A DNA stretch of 64,000 bases from Nematopogon swammerdamellus. Its lineage: Eukaryota; Arthropoda; Insecta; Lepidoptera; Adelidae. Numbering within the stretch: position 1 is the stretch's first letter; each line of letters opens with the position of its first letter. The stretch lies in assembly GCA_946902875.1 (NCBI GenBank), contig OX336340.1:17561566-17625565 (forward strand), read 5' to 3'. The notes beneath the pieces were generated by a model, which saw only the letters and a list, made by a program, of their open reading frames with translations, did no database searches and was not told the origin of the DNA. Both the position numbers and the translations under genes were made by a program. This document shows, piece after piece, positions 46,601 to 55,255 of this stretch.

Positions 46601-47283
46601 TCTAAATAAATAAGTAAGTAGGTAGGTATTAGTTACAATATACCTTGACATACATGAAAATTTTTGTAAAATCCCAAAATTAAATTTCGGAGCTTGAAAT
46701 ATGCCATAGTTCTGGCAGCGCTTCATAATAAATAATTAAAGATTTTGTTTCCTCCTTCGTGTTGCTCTAGCTAAAAGTTGTGCAGGTTCGAAATTGAAAA
46801 AACTTGTGTCAGACACCACATACGTCCTGTCTACAAGGCAGGGACAGTGACACTGAGCGCCGGCAACACTACATCTGCAACTCGGTATCAGAACGGTGTA
46901 CACACTTCGACACTCGGCCTATAGACCGAGTGTCTAATGTCGTCATGTATCCCTAGCTTTGGAAAGAGACAATCTAATGGTAGAGCGGCGTTCCTGTCAC
47001 ACAGAGAGGTGCGAGTTCGTGCGACAGGGACGACGCTCTACAACCGGATTTTCTCATTCTAAAGCTCGATGTTCATTAATTACTGCGGGGTACTATGTAC
47101 CTATCTAAAAATCATTTTTGTATAACTCCTTTCGCGTTGAAGTTCAATGGAATACAAGCTAGGGACAATAAAACTAAGCCAAGGGCATCCGGGCACAGAT
47201 TAATTTATAATTTGGAGAGAATGTTATTGATCATTGTGGTTGGTCTACTATTTTAACGTTTCTTTATCTTACTTACCATCCAT
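40625..47283 (-). CDS. vimar: Rap1 GTPase-GDP dissociation stimulator 1 (SmgGDS / vimar), seven exons
   Basis: Exons in transcript order: 47277-47283, 45818-46573, 44201-44368, 43112-43294, 41920-42186, 41392-41555, 40625-41059. GT-AG splicing and phases agree throughout, giving 659 residues (human RAP1GDS1 607). The first exon is only 7 nt (ATG GAT G) and joins to EINKKRNSLETLVVQ. Armadillo-type repeats fill the protein. Strong landmarks are RALGNLCCDCDAGR, TTAVFAIGNFARSDTYCVQM, QHAVLAALRNLSVPAANKR, YKLLAAIRMLVDGQ and SSHAVMQNEAILALTLLA, which follow the human order. The family binds prenylated small GTPases (Rap1, Rho, Rac, Ras types), promotes nucleotide exchange and escorts them from membranes; in flies vimar also affects mitochondrial fission through Miro. 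Residues 312-372 and 373-461 carry the best-matched repeats. Confidence 0.93.
43741..44121 (+). mobile_element. LINE 3' end in a vimar intron
   Basis: An intact 99-codon frame reads MDLRLRSGHIPTNKTMYLMK, then SPNCSICGIEEDLPHILLEC and ARNQELRQK. The C-x2-C...H-x4-C zinc-knuckle-like cluster after a R-L-R-S-G-H motif is the C-terminus of jockey/I-class reverse-transcriptase proteins. It ends in an A-rich tail at 44108-44121. Orientation is opposite to vimar. Confidence 0.75.
44530..44870 (+). repeat. GGAACCC / TCGCACTTGG repeat
   Basis: AGGGTTCCATATTCGGTACA, a GTCTGTCTGTCCGTCCGTCT tract, and the end ACGGAACCCTCAGTGCGCGA with CACGCACTTGG. Vimar intron 2. Confidence 0.65.
44979..45198 (-). mobile_element. 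SINE group B, 5'-truncated
   Basis: Only the body from AGGTGGTAGGGTTTATCCC to TCAGTTTCAATAAAAAA (read on -) remains. Vimar intron 2. Confidence 0.72.
45490..45745. mobile_element. inverted-repeat element, about 250 bp, in vimar intron 2
   Basis: Arms of about 55-60 bp (about 45513-45577 and 45684-45742) share CGGTTACG(C/T)GGTATAT(T/C)AC and AAAGCGACTTACAT in inverted order, with indels. It is probably an old MITE. The - strand frames across it (45424-45749) are not vimar coding. Confidence 0.6.
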
Positions 47284-47299
47284 TTTGTTGCTGGAATGG

Positions 47300-47600
47300 T
47301 GAACTTGGGAAGTAAATAGTGGCACAAGCAACACACTTTACTAAAACATCGTTTTACATCACACAGAAACATGGAAACCATGTCATTTATTCAACATACG
47401 ATGAATCAAAGAGAATATAACCACTACCGTTGATGAATGAACGGCTGTAAGATGAAATAAATAATGAATGAAAGCAACTTAGAGGCATAAAAGTCCTATG
47501 AACATTTTGCAATGAATGAATGAAATTGAAAGAAGGATGAAATGAAGTGAAGTGAGAGAAGAGACTCGTCTCGTCCTCCCTCCAGTCCCCCGACATATAT
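47300..47600 (-). promoter_or_regulatory. presumed vimar 5' region
   Basis: DNA just upstream of the vimar start, bounded outward by the hAT-like element at 47607. It holds many TGAATGAA repeats; no clear core promoter motif. The transcription start is unknown. Confidence 0.3.
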
Positions 47601-47606
47601 CCTCTT

Positions 47607-48191
47607 CACTGTTGCCAACTGGTGAAATAGAAAAGTAGCTAGTTGAGAATCTGAAAGTAGCTAGAAGTAGCTAAATGTATATAAAAAAAAAATACCTGTC
47701 CTTTGTCATGGTTTTTCTACGAATCGACTTATTTCCTCATACAGATTAACCCCCTTAAAGGCTATAGATTTATTTTATTACACCTTATAAATGTAAGTAA
47801 AGAAATAAAAAAAAACTTACTATTTCACAAAAGTTTTCATCTTCTAAAATGTCTGTTTACATTTTAGTAAAGAGTGCGCCCAGCGCCTTACGAAACGCGT
47901 GATATATATATGACTGAAATAGTCGGACTGATACGATACGATACTGCTACTAATACGAAACGAACCAACTAATATTGCGAAGAGGTGGCGAGATTTCCCC
48001 CGATTCCATAAACAATGCTTTCTGTTCAAAACTCCCATGTGGGAAGTGTTGCAAGCTATAAATCTTACATATTTACCAAAGTAGCTAGAAAAGTAGCTAG
48101 ATTTATTTTGTAGCTAAAGTGATTATTTTGTAGCTGAGAACATCCAAAAGTTGCTAGATCTAGCTATAAAGTAGCTAAGTTGGCAACAGTG
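47607..48191. mobile_element. 585-bp hAT-like MITE with 8-bp target duplication
   Basis: Ends CACTGTTGCCAACT and AGTTGGCAACAGTG are perfect inverted repeats, flanked by ATCCTCTT (47599-47606 and 48192-48199). Subterminal regions are packed with AGTAGCTA motifs (47632-47680 and 48075-48180), the likely transposase-binding sites. No transposase is present. Confidence 0.88.
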
Positions 48192-48446
48192 ATCCTCTTT
48201 GTCCCCCGAATCACCCACAGAGCACGATCCACAGAGTCGAGTCACCCTTGGGTCTGTCTCTGTCCTGTCATTCAATCAAAATGTCAAAACGGGGGCACGG
48301 AGCGGGCGGGCAGCATATTTCCAAAGTCTTTATGGTGAGTTGCTCTGATTGGTCGATGCCAGTTTGGCGGGAAATTTAAATTTCGGAAGTATTTGAACTG
48401 TACTATGCGAGTTTTCTCCGTTTTGATGGTTTAAAAAAAAATAACC

Positions 48447-48515
48447 AGGGTTAAATTATAGAAGATGCGTCGCGAAGCGACTCGCTACGCGACGCATCTT
48501 CTATAATTTAACCCT
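48447..48515. repeat. 28-bp perfect hairpin
   Basis: Arms 48447-48474 and 48488-48515 are perfect inverse complements (AGGGTTAAATTATAGAAGAT then GCGTCGCG) with a 13-base loop. The inner part repeats the arms at 26960-26996. Confidence 0.9.
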
Positions 48516-48639
48516 AACCTAATGTTGAGGCGGCGCATGTCGTTTTTGTTACGTTTGTATTTCCGAAAATAAAGCTTTTAGGTGGTTATAAAAAAAACTA
48601 AACACCCTAAAAAAACACTAACATAGCTTAAAAAAAAAA

Positions 48640-48708
48640 CGTTTGTGGGTCTCGAACCCATGGTCAAAAAATACAAACCCTACACCGTACCAATGCGCCA
48701 CGAAATCA
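48640..48708 (-). other. tRNA-like sequence followed by T run
   Basis: On the - strand GTGGCGCATTGGTACGG resembles an A box/D arm, and GGGTTCGAGACCC a B box/T arm. They are followed at once by a run of T (48631-48639), a polymerase III stop. The acceptor stem does not pair, so it is a SINE head or tRNA remnant rather than a functional tRNA. Confidence 0.45.
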
Positions 48709-49079
48709 CTTGTTAGACGAACTACGGAGGCGGAGCCAGACGAAATTTAAATTTCCCGCCAAACTGGAATCGACCAATCAGCATAACTCACCCTATAGAT
48801 TATGGATATATGCGGGGCGGGCGGGCAGCGACGACGACGGTAATCCACATTCTAATGTCTCGTATTTTGCGCCACCGTATATATATATATTTCAGTAGCC
48901 CTTATTTTATTAATAATTATTTAGAATACAGAATTATGAGATAGACGAGAATTAGAGATTTAACAGAAAAAATAAAAATTCAAACATTCAAGCTAAACAC
49001 ATTACCCTCCTGTTTGCTTCGCCGTAGTCGGGTAAAAAAGGATCAGAATCAGTGAACGGAAACACATTTCGATCCGCTG

Positions 49080-49121
49080 TTTTTAACCCCCGACGAAAAA
49101 AACGGAGGGGTGTTATAAGTT

Positions 49122-49162
<41 letters not shown>

Positions 49163-49590
49163 TGTCTGTGGCATCGTAGCTCCCAAACGGATGGACCGAT
49201 TTGGATGCGGTTTTTTTTATTAGGAAGCCTGTTTAATCGGGATGGTTCTTAGCTATGTTTGTAATCAAGTAATTAAGTAATTAAGTAATAAAAAAAATTA
49301 TTATCTTCAAAAGTGGACCGATTTGCATGCGGTTTTTTTTAAAAAGCTTGAAATAAAAGTTAAATTACAAATTTAAAAAACCCCCGACTCTTAAAAAGTC
49401 AAAAATAATTTCCGTTTACTTACTTAAAGGAGTCGGGGGACCGCTAAGTAAATTAAATATAAAGACTCAAAAGTTGCGCGGGAATTTACTTAGCGGTCTA
49501 CCGACTCCTTTAAGTAAGTAAACGGAAATTATTTTTGACTTTTTAAGAGTCGGGGGTTTTTTAAATTTGTAATTTAACTTTTTACTTTAG
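49080..49590 (+). repeat. repeat family F with (GT)n and a long hairpin
   Basis: TTTTAACCCCCGACGAAAAA, a GT microsatellite (49123-49160), then TCGTAGCTCCCAAACGGATG, GATTTGGATGCGGTTTTTTT, then the hairpin 49355-49582. It is closely related to 24222-24580. Confidence 0.75.
49355..49582. repeat. hairpin with 100-bp arms, 98% identical
   Basis: Left arm 49355-49454, right arm 49483-49582, spacer 28 bases. The arms differ only at two adjacent bases within GGAGTCGGGGGACCGC. The arms themselves contain nested inversions (CTTAAAAAGTC/GACTTTTTAAG). Confidence 0.92.
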
Positions 49591-49599
49591 TATTCTCAA

Positions 49600-50725
49600 T
49601 TTTCTGGAACCTGGATGCTTCGTTTAATGAGGAGAGCCGGAGAACCGGAGCAATCATGGAGGAATGAAGGCTAGGTAGTCTACGTAACGTACAGGGCTAA
49701 GTCAACCTGAGAGAAAGAATCAGAAGCACGGGGTAACTTCTAGAAAACCGTCTCTCTGATTTTTTAATTAAAACTTAAAAGCCAAACGGATGATTACCTA
49801 TCGAGCTATGACATGAAAAGTGAAACACACTTCACGCATATAATGATAAAATGTACTTGCTTGAGATGAGAATTAAGACAAAATCTAGCTAGACTTTAGT
49901 TAGACCTACGGAGCTACGAGCTTTTCGCCGTATTCTTGGTTACGTTGCGCATTGCGCCCTAATATCAGAGTACCTACCTAACTACACAGTTTTCAAACAT
50001 TCCAACCACGATGTAGATTCCAACCATATTCCAACACATCATTGTTTGTAGACCCGTGAGAAGACGTCTCGTCGTAGCGCGATGGTCTCTTCGACAGAAT
50101 ACTGAAACTTGAAAGTCGATGGATGAAAATTGAATATAGTACCAGTCTCGTGTCAACATTTGTTCTGCAGTAGAGAGGATTGCAAAAAATAAAGTTTTCT
50201 ATTTTATATTAACTAACGGTTTCCGTGGCTCCGCACGCGGTAAGAAACGATCGCTTTTGCATAATCTTTACTTATCCGCTGCCGCCGAATGTTAATTTTT
50301 TTTTCGACTGCGTTCACCCCTGACCACACTATATGAATAATGTCGTGATGCTATATAGCTTTTAACCTGGCGGAAATATGTCGCCTACTTATTTAGGCAA
50401 AAACTGCAAGTAGGTAAATAGGCTGAGCCGTTCTTGAGTTCCGTCCTTGAGTTGACGGCAGACGTATCGTATAAAAATAATATGTAGGGAGGATAGGGAC
50501 GGGTTTATTGCATGTTTCAAAACGTTTAACGTAAGTAAGTAGGTGCTTATGTAGAAACCTTTATTTATGCTTCAAATAATAATGTTCTTGTTAGCGGTAG
50601 GTACTACTAAACGGTTCTACTAACAAAACATTGTGACTTGCGAAGTTCGTTTGTCAGGTTCTTCTTCGCATCGAAATATAACGTGCGGAATTTTCGGCGT
50701 ATCAATCCAAGAGTAGGTTACCTAC
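49600..50725. other. spacer
   Basis: No gene recognised. A weak copy of the TCCGTGGCTCCGCACGCGG repeat motif is at about 50222-50240, as also at 25118-25135. Confidence 0.3.
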
Positions 50726-50729
50726 CTAC

Positions 50730-50773
50730 CTTTTTTTTTTATGGAAAGTGACACGGTTGGCTACATCACATAA
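50730..50773 (-). mobile_element. SINE group B, 3' end fragment
   Basis: Only the terminal TGTAGCCAACCGTGTCAC and A tail remain (read on -). Confidence 0.6.
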
Positions 50774-50849
50774 ACCTATAGGTAAAATTAGGTATATATA
50801 CCTACAATAAACGATACTTAAAGAAATTATCGTATTGGTACCTTTTTTA

Positions 50850-51088
50850 CATTTCCGTACCTCGTACGGAATTAACGGAATAGACTAAGCTACGCCGTCT
50901 GTCTGTCTGTCCTACTGTGTTATATTATGGCGGATACGACGACAAATAACTAAAAATAGAATAGTAAAAAATTCGATATTAAAAAATCCCATAAGTAGGT
51001 ACAAGAAACGTGTTTTTTTAAACTTTTTTTTGTGGTGTGGAAACCTCGGTGCGCGTGTCCGACTCGCACTTGGCCGGTTTTTTTTTTT
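50850..51088 (+). repeat. GGAACCC / TCGCACTTGGCCGG repeat
   Basis: TACCTCGTACGGAATTAACG, a GTCTGTCTGTCTGTCC tract and the end CGACTCGCACTTGGCCGG with T run. Same family as 641-1190 and 44530-44870. Confidence 0.65.
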
Positions 51089-51099
51089 GCTAACCTTCG

Positions 51100-52490
51100 T
51101 CTTTATGCGAATTTACATGGCACCAATAACTGGCGCACAGTCCCTATGATGGTGCCGGCCGAGCCGACCACCACGCTACGCTGACTCGGGACAGAAAACC
51201 TTTTTTTAATTAAAACCTGATATGACTACATGATGTCAACGTATCACTCCTACATTGGTGAACTAGGTGCCATGTCACTTGTCAGTGTTTTCCGTAAGCC
51301 GGCGGCCCTTCCGAGTCCGACCTTATTATGCAGAATTTAAAAGACATTTCCTTCTAATAAGTACCCGCTACCCTTTAGTGCGGTAAGAACTTGTGTTCCT
51401 GATATTTTCTAAATTTTCAGTAGAACATTATGAACTTTCTGCAATCATAACGGCACAGGTTCATGTTGGTAGAGTAGATCACCACCACACATTATTAGCT
51501 ACGCACACATATTCGAAACGCAAGAGTCATGCATGAATGAACTAGTAGGTACACAGATACTCTACATAACTTCTACGGGCACTAAAGCTTGCTTGATATC
51601 AGGTAAATATTTCCTACCTAATATATCTATTTATAGCCACACCAGGCTGCCGAAGGGCGCGGGACATGGGTGAACAAAAGAAAATCAATAGCACAGACAG
51701 ATGCACCAACTGCGCACGCGATCAACGCGCCGCGCCGCCCGCCCCTGCCACCCTCACGTCCAAAGGGGATATTCTATGCTATACCTATACGTACCAACGT
51801 ATATCTATATTATGTATAATAAGTAGGTATATATCTAGTCCTACTTCGCTCTAGCTCCTAAGGGGAGATAGATAGGTACCGTCCAAAAACCTTGACATAC
51901 ATAAGAATGCAAGCTCGCTGCGTGCATTATTGTTAATTAAAATTGTAAATTATGTGGATTTCGTTGGTAGTTCGTAGAGCCGAGCGGGGCGCGCGCGACG
52001 AAGGCGGGCGGCGCGCTCAACAATCAGCAACGTGATGTAGCGACTTGCCTACGGCCTACGGTACGGTACCACATACTACGTACGCCTAAATACTGCACCC
52101 CCCTATATAATGTACTCCGCCGCGCCGCCGCCGCCGCCGAAGGAAGTTAGAGAATACGGCCACTGGTACAATTTCACCGTCTTGCGGACAGACAATACCT
52201 AAGCCAGAATGCACTGTAATTGTACATGTCGTACGTTGAAGCTAATAAATAAATAAATAAATAAAGTTTAACATATTAGATCTCTATTACACAATTCTAT
52301 AGTGCGCTAAGGTCAGGGTTACCAAATTATTTTCGGCCACAAGAAAGGACGCACACAAACTGCTAACATTTATTTTTATAATATTTTAACTCTGACGAAC
52401 TCAGTGGACGAACTATGATAAATAAAAAAAAATAGCCGCGCATCTTGTTCCATCCATGAGCCATCAATAAAAAAGTAAATAAAATGAAAA
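51100..52490. other. spacer with GC-rich patches, no supported gene
   Basis: Two GC-rich stretches (51700-51760 and 51975-52150, the latter with GCCGCCGCC runs) break AT-rich DNA. No exon with splice context is visible. A decayed SINE piece is at about 51195-51300, and an (AATA)n run at 52243-52264. Confidence 0.3.
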
Positions 52491-52499
52491 ACGAGCTGG

Positions 52500-52645
52500 A
52501 AAAAAGCGGTCAAGTGAGTCGAAATCGCGTGGAGAGGGTTCCGTTCCTTTTCCATGAGAATATGAGAGTTCCTATATTCCCTGTTTTTTTTTACAAATGT
52601 TAGACTAGTTTCGAAGATAGGGTGGGGGGGGGGGGGGGGGGAGGG
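52500..52645 (+). repeat. GGAACCC repeat fragment ending in poly-G
   Basis: AAAAGCGGTCAAGTGAGTCG start as at 641, then a run of about 18 G at 52623-52641. Confidence 0.6.
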
Positions 52646-52856
52646 AGTTCAACTATACCTCATCTCATTCATCATTCATGTACTCATAACTTAACCCTAC
52701 TTTTTGCTTCGCGCAGGGTACCTAATAAACCAAAATAATGTTGGTATTGATTGATCAATGATCAGCCATTAAATTTTAGAATTTAACCTTGTAGACACAA
52801 AACCAATTATTGATTGAACATTTTTAGGGGTAGCTCCATTGACTTATATTTATATA

Positions 52857-53068
52857 TTACAAGCTGTGCCCGCGGCTCCGCCCGCTCTCATATTTCACTT
52901 CACTGCTAACCTCATAAGCCATTTAGCGTGATAGTAAGTAGCCTATAGTTGATGGGAAGAATCAAGCTATCCGTAGAATTTTGTTTTATTAAAATCGGTT
53001 CAGTGGTTCTCGAGTTATAAGCGGACAGACAGACAGACAGAAAGCAGACGTTGGATTTTATTATAGGT
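52857..53068 (-). repeat. interspersed repeat family E
   Basis: Inverted copy of 12525-12762: GCTGTGCCCGCGGCTCCGCC, GTTGATGGGAAGAATCAAGC, CGGTTCAGTGGTTCTCGAG, GACAGACAGACAGAAAGCAG, ending GTTGGATTTTATTATAGG. The two copies are very similar, so movement was fairly recent. Confidence 0.75.
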
Positions 53069-53837
53069 AAGGAAGGACTAGCATATCACTGGGTAGCTCT
53101 CACTATAGCAGTCCAATACACATTCTACGATGTTCCCTCGACCGACACAGTCACCCATGTTGGTTTACGTAAATAAAAAAAATTAAAAAAGTTCAAATAG
53201 GTGGGTACTACGGATAATAAAAGGTGCAACTCCTCGCTCGAGGTCCTTGTATGTAAATAAAGGACAAAGTAATTCGAAACACGTAAATAGCCTTTTTTTA
53301 TGGAGAGCTCGACATGTGTCATCCATCACTTAGATGTCTAACGATGCCCATGGACATTCTGTGATGCACGGGGACTGCGAATTTCCTACCTATCTATTAT
53401 CTATAGGTACATTGAAGTGCCTATATGTAGGTAAGTACCTTCCACAGGTAGGTATACCATACTATATCCACATGATACAATTCATAGGTAGTAACTAGTA
53501 AGTAATTTGTTGTTCAATGAGCTGAGCAAGAGAATAACTGAGTGAGAGCGCCCTATCTCTACATATTACCACAGATTACTTAATTGATATTACGAGCATA
53601 ATTTTCGTGGACGGGTGATAGAGTTTAGCTAGCAATTATTAAAGTTCGATGAGTAAAAACAGGGCATATTCACAGAAGAAAGATTATAGGGTGATAATTA
53701 GATCAATTATAAATTTTAATATTTAAATTAGTTAGATAATAATCACCACATAAAAACCAAAAACTTTCTATTTACCTACTTTTGGTTACTAGATAAAGAA
53801 GGGAAGTGTGAAAGTGTAGGTTTCTTTACTCGTACGT

Positions 53838-53945
53838 TTTTTTATCGAAACTGACACGGTTGGCTACATCATCTACAACATAACACGTGATGTCAGCCCA
53901 TAACACCTTGGCGAACTAGTTGCCATGTCAGTGCTTCCCTTCGGT
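53838..53945 (-). mobile_element. SINE group B, 3' fragment
   Basis: On the - strand only GAAGGGAAGCACTGACATGG to the GTCAGTTTCGATAAAAAA end remains. Confidence 0.65.
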
Positions 53946-54199
53946 ACGTAATACGAAACCTATGTATCAATCTTCAATTACCAATTTGGACACCTATATT
54001 GCGTTTTTTACCCGACTGCGAGCGCAAAGGAGGGTGCCTAAATGTGTATCCGAGTATGTATCGATCTTTTAGAAACTATGAAAGCTGTTTCTAATATATT
54101 TACGCTTCATGAGTATGAATGATAGGTAATTGATAAATGATATACTTTACACACTGCAACGTCTATGTATGCGAACCATATGGTACCAGAAGTATGAAT

Positions 54200-55191
54200 G
54201 TGTAGGCACTAGGTAGGTAGGTGCTGTTGCGCGGGAACACGGGGTAGGGGTTGGCGCCCCGACGGACGACGCTTGAGCGTCGCTCGCCCCCTCCCGTGCG
54301 CTGCCACGGCGCGGCGGGGGCGGCTGAGCGGCGGCGGCGCGCACGCGTAGAGGCGGCGGCGCATGGCGTCGTGCGCGATCGATAAGATAAATGCGCGGTT
54401 GGGATTGGCCGGGGTGAATCAATACAGCGCGCGACGCGAGAGTCCTATCGATTTTTTTCACCCCAGCCGCTGCGCGCCGTCCGACCCAAATTGTATCGGA
54501 GGTTCCGTCGCGTGCGGTGTGTGCGCTGCAATTCTAAGATCATTACCGCAGATCTCGTTCTCAACTCTATTCCTGCGCAGCATTCTTGCTGTTTCATTGG
54601 CTCACTGAAGTAAGAAAATCTTAACATATGTTTATTAATCTAAGTAAATTCGTTGCTCCTCTCTGGCCAAAAGCTGGCCAGCCAAGGTTTCCGGAAGCTA
54701 GCGAAGCAAAACTAAATTTTAGTTACCTATTCCATCGCATTGACTTTACAAAGTCAATGATCAATTGATCCTAAGAGCGTTAAATAAAACTTTCTCGAAT
54801 TTTGACTACTCTGGTGATAAAATATACTTATTTACCTATAAAATATTTATTATAATTTCATAATAACATTAATTTTTTTGTATTCCTCTTTTTTGGATCC
54901 CCTTCTAAAGTCACAGCTTTGACACATATCTGATAATTTTGAAGTTTTGCGCGTTTTTTTTACCGCGGGTTGACTTGACGTGAAGTTCGCTCGATCCGTA
55001 TCGTGGACCGACGACGACGAACGACGCGCGACGACGTAAGTAAATAAACAAATCAAAACAAACAAACACCGCCTTGGAGAACGCCGCACGCACGCACACA
55101 GTGAACAAGGAACAAGCGCCACCGGCCGGCCAGTCGGCCCGGCCACACAAGCGAACCAAGGTGACAGACCAACCGGGTCGTTTTGTTACAG
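54200..55191 (+). promoter_or_regulatory. CpG-rich promoter region and 5' UTR exons of the BTB zinc-finger gene
   Basis: 54235-54560 and 54960-55190 are CpG-rich. Two DRE-like motifs occur (ATCGATA at about 54379, TATCGAT at about 54447), resembling the DREF site TATCGATA. Possible non-coding first exons end at donors 54609/GTAAGA and 55035/GTAAGT; either could join the acceptor TTTTGTTACAG at 55191. Which start is used cannot be decided from sequence. Confidence 0.45.
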
Positions 55192-55198
55192 GAGCGAA

Positions 55199-55219
55199 AT
55201 GTCGGGACCGCTTGGATAG
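55199..55219 (+). other. short upstream ORF before the BTB gene
   Basis: ATG TCG GGA CCG CTT GGA TAG encodes a six-residue peptide and lies 36 bases before the main ATG in the same exon (start 55192). Its context (GCGAAATGT) is fair. It could lower translation of the main frame. Confidence 0.5.
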
Positions 55220-55255
55220 TTCAGGCGAGGACTAGGCGGGTGCCGCGGCGTCAGG

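Larger units (their letters stand above)
48314..48812. mobile_element. 500-bp element with about 73-bp inverted ends
   Basis: The arms (about 48314-48385 and 48739-48812) share GTGAGTT, CTGATTGGTCGAT(G/T)CCAG and TTTGGCGGGAAATTTAAATT, with an outer CATAT(T/A)TCC portion. GCGGGCGGGCA lies directly outside both ends, a probable 11-bp target duplication. Inside are the 28-bp perfect hairpin at 48447-48515, the shared core 48514-48565 and a tRNA-like sequence at 48640-48708. Confidence 0.7.

Noticed and set aside
54147..54461. 104-codon - strand open frame in CpG-rich DNA
   Set aside because: Pro/Ala/Arg-rich from base composition in a presumed promoter; no recognisable domain.
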